Below are positions 1-4,681 of a stretch of DNA of 8,230 nucleotides, piece after piece. The position numbers and the translations under genes were made by a program. The DNA comes from QQUD01 sp039029915. GTDB taxonomy: Bacteria; Chloroflexota; Anaerolineae; Promineifilales; Promineifilaceae. Below the pieces are notes generated by a model. The model ran no database searches. It was not told the origin of the DNA and worked only from the letters and a program-made list of their open reading frames with translations. The DNA lies in assembly GCA_039029915.1 (NCBI GenBank), contig JBCCFD010000373.1, forward strand, positions 1 to 8,230, in the 5' to 3' direction. The first letter of the stretch is position 1, and every line of letters starts with the position of its first letter.

Positions 1-543
1 ACGATGTCGACGGGCATTTTGCAGGGGCGGCGAGCCAGCTTTTTAGCCGCCATTGGCTGCACCGCCAGCATTTTGCCACATATCACAGCCGCCATTATTG
101 GCCTTACGCTGCTAACTCAAATGAATACGGCCGTATTTCAATGGATCAAATATTTAGGGGCCGCCTATCTCATCTATTTTGCTTGGCGTATTTGGCAAGA
201 AACGGCCCCCTTATCAATGGAAAGCCAGCCAGACCCTAAAGGAAATGCAAACATCATCGCCAAAGGATTTATGATCAATGTTCTTAATCCCAAGTTAACC
301 ATATTTTTCTTGGCATTTTTCCCTTTATTTTTAGTCAGCAACAATCAATCTGCCTTCACACAAATGGTGCTGCTAGGGCTTATCTTTATGCTGCTGACGT
401 TGATCATTTTTATTGTTTATGGCTTGCTGGCCAGCACGGTTCGCCAAAGAATCATTAGCTCACCAAAAGCGGTTCTCTGGCTTCAGCGTGCTTTTGCCCT
501 CATTTTTGTTGGTTTAGCTGTCCGCTTGGCTTTGGCGGCGTAA
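1..543 (+). CDS. LysE/RhtB-family amino-acid exporter, 5' end outside window
   Basis: Partial gene; the reading frame is open from base 1 and ends at TAA 541-543. LysE/RhtB proteins are inner-membrane exporters of amino acids or their derivatives. Counting from the Met at base 4, hydrophobic stretches lie at about 13-37, 45-64, 96-111, 119-143 and 157-178. The family signature is present: a polar QGRRA segment just before the second membrane helix (residues 7-11), and INVLNPK at 91-97, the conserved NxLNPK turn. Family members are about 205 residues long; 180 codons are visible, so some 25-30 N-terminal residues (first helix and PGP motif) must lie upstream. The Met at base 4 is therefore internal and not the start. 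The substrate cannot be deduced. The next gene on the same strand begins 153 bases later behind its own promoter-like box, so the two are probably separate units. Confidence 0.9.
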   Translation, partial: TMSTGILQGRRASFLAAIGCTASILPHITAAIIGLTLLTQMNTAVFQWIKYLGAAYLIYFAWRIWQETAPLSMESQPDPKGNANIIAKGFMINVLNPKLTIFFLAFFPLFLVSNNQSAFTQMVLLGLIFMLLTLIIFIVYGLLASTVRQRIISSPKAVLWLQRAFALIFVGLAVRLALAA

Positions 544-571
544 AAGATATTAATAGGACGCAAATGGCACG

Positions 572-617
572 GATTACGCGGATAAAAGGGATAAAAATAG
601 GTGTAAGCGGCGTAATC
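572..617. repeat. Inverted repeat in the spacer after the exporter gene
   Basis: GATTACGC at 572-579 is repeated as its exact reverse complement, GCGTAATC, at 610-617, separated by 30 bases rich in GATAAAA. The wider segment (about 555-626), with motifs GGATTACGCGGATAAAA and GTAATCAGCGTTCT, looks like a short dispersed intergenic repeat that I recall from Chloroflexota, Planctomycetes and other genomes. That resemblance is from memory. It has no T-run, so it is not a canonical intrinsic terminator, although it lies just after the exporter stop codon. Confidence 0.5.
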
Positions 618-658
618 AGCGTTCTAGGTAACTCTTCCAGGATTTGTTGATACGGCCG

Positions 659-686
659 TTTACGCCACGCATTTAGCCGCTATAAT
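659..686 (+). promoter_or_regulatory. Putative sigma-70-type promoter of the kinase gene
   Basis: A perfect TATAAT at 681-686 is preceded by TTTACG (659-664), a weak match to TTGACA, with a 16-base spacer. Transcription would begin near 691-694, only 3-6 bases before the ATG at 697. The -35-like element abuts the ACGGCCGT palindrome at 652-659. The -10 match is strong and the -35 match is poor. Confidence 0.45.
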
Positions 687-696
687 GGGCAGCATC

Positions 697-1254
697 ATGC
701 CAAAAAGCCCAATTTTTATTCTCACAGGCACCCCCGCATCAGGGAAAACAACGCTATCCAAAGCGTTACTGAATCGTTTCTCCTATGGCACCCACATCCC
801 CGTTGACAACTTACGAGGTATGGTTGTCTCAGGCCTTTCCAACCCAATTGGCAGCTGGGATGATGAAACGGACCGGCAGTTTCGGCTAGCTCGCGACAGT
901 GCCGCTCAAATTGCCAAAACATATGCCAAGGGGGGCTTTGCCGTTGCGATTGATGACGTCATTTTTCCCGACCAAATCGCCCATCATTACGATGAGGTGC
1001 TGGCTGAATTTGAGGTTTATAAGATACTGGTGCGCCCTTCAGTTGAAACGGCCGTTGCGCGCAACAAAGCCCGGCAGCTAGACATTGACCCCGCTCAGCT
1101 TGAGAAGGTCATTCAGCCCATTTACAACCACTTTGCTACCTTCGATTTACCAAAACTTGCCCAAACCGGTTGGGCGATTCTGGATACAAGTTTTGACACG
1201 ATCGATGAATCCATTGAGAAGATTCTTGCTGAGACAGGCTGTTTTCTAAGCTAA
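697..1254 (+). CDS. Small P-loop kinase / AAA_33-type ATP-binding protein
   Basis: Encodes 185 residues from the ATG at 697. Walker A GTPASGKT is at residues 11-18 and a Walker-B-like IDDV at 85-88, with a basic lid-like stretch (RPSVETAVARNKAR, 113-126) and a C-terminal LDTS followed by an acidic helix. The layout matches small-molecule kinases of the AAA_33/gluconate-kinase/chloramphenicol-phosphotransferase-like group. Asp37 in PVDNL falls where the antibiotic phosphotransferase has its catalytic Asp (GVDxL), but that is an analogy and no substrate should be assigned. An ATG at 685 in the same frame would add four residues; it lies inside the TATAAT box and has no ribosome site, so 697 is preferred. 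No Shine-Dalgarno precedes 697 either, which suggests leaderless or near-leaderless translation. It appears monocistronic. Confidence 0.85.
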   Translation: MPKSPIFILTGTPASGKTTLSKALLNRFSYGTHIPVDNLRGMVVSGLSNPIGSWDDETDRQFRLARDSAAQIAKTYAKGGFAVAIDDVIFPDQIAHHYDEVLAEFEVYKILVRPSVETAVARNKARQLDIDPAQLEKVIQPIYNHFATFDLPKLAQTGWAILDTSFDTIDESIEKILAETGCFLS

Positions 1255-1443
1255 TAAGCCAAACACGGCCGTTTCTCCCCACCCTCTCGCCTAATCTCCA
1301 ATTTTTTGTTAGCCTATTGTTCCGCCAAACAAATATGGTTAGGCAGCATGTCTAGTCGGAACCTGAGGTTTTGGCAAACAACAACACACAATTCACCCTG
1401 CAAAAGAAATTGGCCAAAACAGTAGTCCATCGCAGGTAGAAAG

Positions 1444-1452
1444 AAGGTGGAG
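1444..1452 (+). promoter_or_regulatory. Ribosome binding site of the first oxidoreductase
   Basis: AAGGTGGAG lies 7 bases before ATG 1460 and is the strongest Shine-Dalgarno sequence in the window, supporting that start. Confidence 0.75.
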
Positions 1453-1459
1453 ATTCAAC

Positions 1460-2524
1460 ATGTCTAAAACATATTCAATGTCCGTTGTCGGAGCAGGTTG
1501 GGGAGGTCATCTCAGCATGACGGGTGCGTCCGAATCAGATCGCTTTGACCTCAGAGCGGTAGCTGATTTGTCCAAAGAGGCCGCTGCCAAAGCCAAAGAA
1601 AAATATCCCAATATTCAAATTTTCACTGATAGTGAGCAAATGTTTAAAGCGTGCCCAACGGATATTGTGTCAATTGCCACATGGCCACCGTCCCATATGC
1701 CCTTAACGTTAGCTGCTCTGGCCCTGCCTTTATCTGGCATCATCGTTGAAAAACCGCTCTCTGAGCAGTATGCAGATGGCAAACGCCTACTAGACGCTAT
1801 CAAAGCCAAAAACATCCCCGTTGCGGTGCCACACAATATGCTTACCGCACCCCATACGCTTGAAATTTTAGACCGCGTTTGGTCAGGTGATATTGGTGAC
1901 CTCAAGCTGCTCGAAATTCAGTGTGCCGGCTGGGATATTATCAACGCGGGGATTCATTGGCTTAACTTTTTTGTCAATTTAACAAAGCTAGAGCCAATCA
2001 AATACGTCCATTCCGCCATTGACAGCCACTCGCGCACGTGGCGGGATGGAATGCAGGTGGAAACAACGGCCGTTACCTACGCCGAAACCGCAAGCGGCGT
2101 TCGTGTTGTTATGCAAACGGGAGATTATGTCAATATAAACGCGCCGGGCAAAGACACCCTCTTCCGCTGTATTGGCACCCTGGGCACTATCGAATTTTAC
2201 GGCTGGGAATCTGCCTATCGACTGATCAACAGCCAGCACCCCAACGGCACCCTTTTCCAAGTCGCACAAAGTACAAAAAGCGGGCACCAGCTTCACTTTG
2301 AAAATCTCGCCGCACAAATAGATAGCGGCACCCCCAACTACGACATTGCCAAGAGTTCTCTAATGGCTTTAGAAATGTGCGAAGCAGCCTACTTGTCGGG
2401 TCGAGAAGGTTGTATTGTCAACCTCCCTCTGACAAACTTCACTTCACCACCAAAACCAGATTGGGAGCCGGGCCAACCGTACAGCGGTGCCGGTGGCGGG
2501 CGAGACGGAAGGAACTTACCATGA
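1460..2524 (+). CDS. Gfo/Idh/MocA-family oxidoreductase (first of a coupled pair)
   Basis: Encodes 354 residues, normal for the family. These cytoplasmic enzymes use NAD(P)(H) to oxidise or reduce sugars, polyols, inositols and related compounds. The N-terminal Rossmann half starts with VVGAGWGG (residues 9-16, GxGxxG) followed by an acidic VADLS at the end of strand 2. IVEKPLSE contains the family's EKP motif at 97-99, with Lys98 as the expected catalytic lysine. In the second domain, GWDIINAGIHWLNFF (157-171) corresponds to the usual Asp-x-x-x-His catalytic segment; His166 is kept, but the Asp position appears to be Asn162. The stop overlaps the next start (ATGA, 2521-2524), so the two are translationally coupled. 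Family assignment is firm; the substrate is unknown, and neither neighbouring gene nor motif identifies it. Confidence 0.92.
   Translation: MSKTYSMSVVGAGWGGHLSMTGASESDRFDLRAVADLSKEAAAKAKEKYPNIQIFTDSEQMFKACPTDIVSIATWPPSHMPLTLAALALPLSGIIVEKPLSEQYADGKRLLDAIKAKNIPVAVPHNMLTAPHTLEILDRVWSGDIGDLKLLEIQCAGWDIINAGIHWLNFFVNLTKLEPIKYVHSAIDSHSRTWRDGMQVETTAVTYAETASGVRVVMQTGDYVNINAPGKDTLFRCIGTLGTIEFYGWESAYRLINSQHPNGTLFQVAQSTKSGHQLHFENLAAQIDSGTPNYDIAKSSLMALEMCEAAYLSGREGCIVNLPLTNFTSPPKPDWEPGQPYSGAGGGRDGRNLP
2507..2512 (+). promoter_or_regulatory. Ribosome binding site deciding the start of the second oxidoreductase
   Basis: GGAAGG lies inside the end of the upstream gene, 8 bases before ATG 2521. The reading frame is open 48 codons further upstream, but those codons overlap the preceding gene and encode an unrelated basic, low-complexity sequence. 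This site and the Rossmann motif right after Met2521 fix the start. Confidence 0.75.
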
Positions 2525-3588
2525 TCAAATTTGCCATCATTGGTACCGGCTGGCGCAGTGAATTCTTCCTGCGCATTGCAGCCGCTTGCTCACACAAATT
2601 TCGCGTCGTTGGCGTCGTGACTCGCGACATCAATCGAGCAGCCGTGTTTGGCGATCAGTTCAATGTACCACTATTTGGCTCGATTGATGAGCTACTAGCC
2701 AGCGCAAAGCCCCATTTTGTCGTTACCAGTGTGCCTTGGGATAGTAATCCAAGCATCATCAAGGTATTGACGGAGAAAGGCATACCAGTTTTGTCAGAAA
2801 CACCTCCCGCTCGAAAGCTCAACGAGCTAATTGAGGTTTATAAGCTGGTACAAAACGGGGCTAAGATTCAGGTTGCTGAGCAATATTGGGCGCAGCCCCA
2901 CCACGCCGCTCGTTTGGCCTTTGCGCACAGTGGCAAACTGGGCACCGTGCGCCAGGCTCAAATTTCTGTGGCCCACGGCTATCACGGCATAAGCTTAATG
3001 CGTCGCTTTTTGGGGATCGGCTATGAAAATTGCACCGTTTCTGGGCAATCTTTCACTGCCTCGATCGTTGAGGGGCCGGGGCGCAGCGGACCACCTCAGG
3101 TTGAACGGCTCATTGAGAATACGCAGGACATTGTGACGTTCAACTTTGGCGATAAGTTTGGCATTTTTGACTTCACGGGTGAGCAATATTTCTCATGGAT
3201 TCGGGGACAGCGCCTGCTGGTTCGTGGATCACACGGGGAAATTGTGGATGAACAGGTAGCATGGCTTCAAGATTTTGAGACGCCATTAACGGCCGTGTTC
3301 AAACGCGCCGCGGCTGGCATCAATGGGAACTTGGAAGGTCACTACCTCAAAGGCATTCAAGTCAGCGAATCGTGGATATATCGCAATCCACTGGCCCCCG
3401 CTCCGCTATCGGATGAAGAGATCGCCATTGGCACCTGCCTTTTACGTATGGCCGAATACGCTGACGGTAGCAACGACTTTTACAGCCTCGCCGAAGCGTG
3501 CCAAGATCGCTATCTTGACATTCTCATGGCCGAAGCATTGGAAACCGGCAACCCCATTCAATCAAAGACTCAAATTTGGGCAAAGTAG
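2521..3588 (+). CDS. Gfo/Idh/MocA-like protein with ETPP in place of the EKP motif
   Basis: Encodes 355 residues, almost the same length as its upstream partner and overlapping it by four bases. The N-terminus FAIIGTGWRSEFF (residues 4-16) is a Rossmann dinucleotide-binding loop in which the last Gly of GxGxxG is Ser. Residues 93-96 are Glu-Thr-Pro-Pro where family members have Glu-Lys-Pro, so the catalytic Lys appears replaced by Thr94. The segment aligned with the catalytic Asp/His helix reads AHGYHGISLMRRF (151-163), with His152 and His155 in place of the usual arrangement. ETPP-type members are, as far as I recall, a recurring subgroup. It may use a different catalytic base, act on another step of the same pathway, or form a hetero-oligomer with its partner. 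The pairing is seen; the functional relation is inferred. Confidence 0.88.
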   Translation: MIKFAIIGTGWRSEFFLRIAAACSHKFRVVGVVTRDINRAAVFGDQFNVPLFGSIDELLASAKPHFVVTSVPWDSNPSIIKVLTEKGIPVLSETPPARKLNELIEVYKLVQNGAKIQVAEQYWAQPHHAARLAFAHSGKLGTVRQAQISVAHGYHGISLMRRFLGIGYENCTVSGQSFTASIVEGPGRSGPPQVERLIENTQDIVTFNFGDKFGIFDFTGEQYFSWIRGQRLLVRGSHGEIVDEQVAWLQDFETPLTAVFKRAAAGINGNLEGHYLKGIQVSESWIYRNPLAPAPLSDEEIAIGTCLLRMAEYADGSNDFYSLAEACQDRYLDILMAEALETGNPIQSKTQIWAK

Positions 3589-3603
3589 TTTGATTTTCTA
3601 GAC

Positions 3604-3628
3604 GTGTCAGGTTTTGTAAACCTGACAC
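3604..3628. repeat. Perfect 11-bp palindrome between the oxidoreductase pair and the DinB-like gene
   Basis: GTGTCAGGTTT (3604-3614) and its exact reverse complement AAACCTGACAC (3618-3628) enclose a 3-base loop, TGT. It begins 15 bases after the upstream stop and ends 26 bases before the next ATG. The following bases are ATCTCCAC rather than a T-run, so intrinsic termination is not expected, though the hairpin could protect the upstream mRNA end or attenuate readthrough. TGTCAGGTTT...AAACCTGACA palindromes are, from memory, dispersed in several bacterial genomes, which fits a REP-like element. Confidence 0.8.
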
Positions 3629-3641
3629 ATCTCCACACAAC

Positions 3642-3647
3642 AAAGGA
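3642..3647 (+). promoter_or_regulatory. Ribosome binding site deciding the DinB-like gene start
   Basis: AAAGGA is 7 bases upstream of ATG 3655. A GTG in the same frame at 3604 would start inside the palindrome and has no such site, so 3655 is chosen. Confidence 0.7.
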
Positions 3648-3654
3648 ATTAACA

Positions 3655-4137
3655 ATGGTCAAAGCAGCAGTAGATATTTTAATAGGCACTCGCGGGCGAA
3701 TGGCAAAACAACTCGAAGAAATCTCAGCAGAACAATGGTTTATTCAGCCAGAGGGGTTTGCCAATAACATTGCTTGGAACGTAGGACATTTGGTGATGGC
3801 GCAGCAGGGGTTGTGTTACGGCCGTTTAGGACTCACCGTCCCCTTTGGACGCGACAATATGAAGCAATACCGCGCCATGTTTGGCGGCGGCACCTCCCCC
3901 GCTGACTGGTCAGAAAACCCTGACGCCACTGAACTGCTACGCCTCTTTGTTGAGCTTCCCAAACAAATGGAAGAGGACGTCAACAGTGGTCTGTTTGAGA
4001 ACCTAACCATGCCCGAACCGGTAGACGGCCGTTTTCCACCGCCAGAAACCACGATGCACGGCTTGATTTATAATCAACACCACGAAGGGCTTCACGTGGG
4101 CACAATCGGTGAGCTAATAGGTTTTATGAATTCATAA
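3655..4137 (+). CDS. DinB-fold metalloprotein-like protein
   Basis: Encodes 160 residues, the usual size of DinB-superfamily four-helix-bundle proteins. These bind a divalent metal through three histidines; members include damage-inducible DinB of Bacillus and bacillithiol/mycothiol-dependent transferases. Visible signatures are the NNIAWNVGHLVMAQQ helix (residues 37-51) with His45, and NQHHEGLHVGTIGEL (140-154), whose His143 and His147 form the usual HxxxH pair. All three presumed ligands are therefore kept. It follows the oxidoreductase pair after 66 bases without an obvious terminator and could be co-transcribed with it, but the hairpin in the gap leaves this open. It could be a thiol-dependent transferase or a protein of unknown function; the fold is much surer than the activity. 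Contains two ACGGCCGT copies, at 3818 and 4025. Confidence 0.85.
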   Translation: MVKAAVDILIGTRGRMAKQLEEISAEQWFIQPEGFANNIAWNVGHLVMAQQGLCYGRLGLTVPFGRDNMKQYRAMFGGGTSPADWSENPDATELLRLFVELPKQMEEDVNSGLFENLTMPEPVDGRFPPPETTMHGLIYNQHHEGLHVGTIGELIGFMNS

Positions 4138-4212
4138 ATTGACGTCGGATTTCTAAAATTACTGCGTTTATTGGTGTAAATCAATTTAAAAAGTAGCTTT
4201 AATTGCTAGTTT

Positions 4213-4217
4213 GGAGG
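4213..4217 (+). promoter_or_regulatory. Ribosome binding site of the small membrane protein gene
   Basis: GGAGG is located 6 bases before ATG 4224. The frame could also begin at TTG 4203, but this site would then be inside the gene, so 4224 is the likely start. Confidence 0.75.
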
Positions 4218-4223
4218 ATTTAC

Positions 4224-4547
4224 ATGTCATCAGACCAAATCGTAGTAACTGTTTCAGCCTTATTTGGCGTCTTCTTTCTTATCCAAGGATTTATTGGTTT
4301 TAACAATGGCCATATTCAAGTTTATATAGGGCGGCGAAGACGAAAAAAGTTGATAGCATTTTCGGGGCCGATATCAGATGTTCTTTCGATCCTTAGCGTA
4401 TTGGCAGGTGCAATCGCATTAATAGGCGCATTTGCTTATTTCACGGGAGCAGCATCTATTATGATAGCCATTATACCTTTCGCTATTACGGTTATTGTCT
4501 TCCAAGCAATTGCAGTAATTGCAAATTTAGTTCGTCGCTTGAGGTAG
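4224..4547 (+). CDS. Small integral membrane protein, unknown function
   Basis: Encodes 107 residues; not recognised as a named family. Three hydrophobic segments stand out: residues 5-26, 51-73 and 77-101. Between the first two is a strongly basic loop, GRRRRKK (36-42), and the protein ends in RRLR. By the positive-inside rule this predicts an outside N-terminus, cytoplasmic basic loop and cytoplasmic C-terminus, a self-consistent three-helix topology. The start is supported by GGAGG six bases upstream. It sits alone between the DinB-like gene (86-base gap) and the propeller gene (134-base gap), with AT-rich flanks. The gene itself looks more AT-rich than the oxidoreductase genes and has no ACGGCCGT copy. 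No function is assigned. Confidence 0.75.
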   Translation: MSSDQIVVTVSALFGVFFLIQGFIGFNNGHIQVYIGRRRRKKLIAFSGPISDVLSILSVLAGAIALIGAFAYFTGAASIMIAIIPFAITVIVFQAIAVIANLVRRLR

Positions 4548-4681
4548 CGCATTTCATCATTTGCACAACTTTCAATGCTGTAGATTTCCGCGACGCCAGC
4601 TAGATTGATTTTTAGCAACCTGCAAAAAACTTTTAAAGTTGATATAGGCTAGCCAAAAGAGCATTTGAAAATGGAAAAAAC

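Noticed and set aside
1988..2317. Antisense reading frame inside the first oxidoreductase gene
   Set aside because: It lies wholly opposite a confidently assigned gene, shows no family motif and has no start signal; it is a shadow of the plus-strand coding pattern.
2377..2520. Longer N-terminus for the second oxidoreductase
   Set aside because: The extra 48 codons overlap the upstream gene and encode basic low-complexity sequence; the Rossmann motif and ribosome site place the start at 2521.
3655..4137. DNA polymerase IV (also called DinB)
   Set aside because: The protein is 160 residues with an HxxxH metal site of the DinB four-helix family, unrelated to the polymerase of the same name.
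4139..4172. TTGACG at 4139-4144 as a -35 for the membrane protein gene
   Set aside because: No acceptable -10 lies 16-18 bases downstream; the nearby TAAAAT is only 9 bases away.
4605..4667. TTGATT and TTGATA as promoter elements before the propeller gene
   Set aside because: Neither has a -10-like hexamer at proper spacing, and AT-rich sequence makes such matches common.
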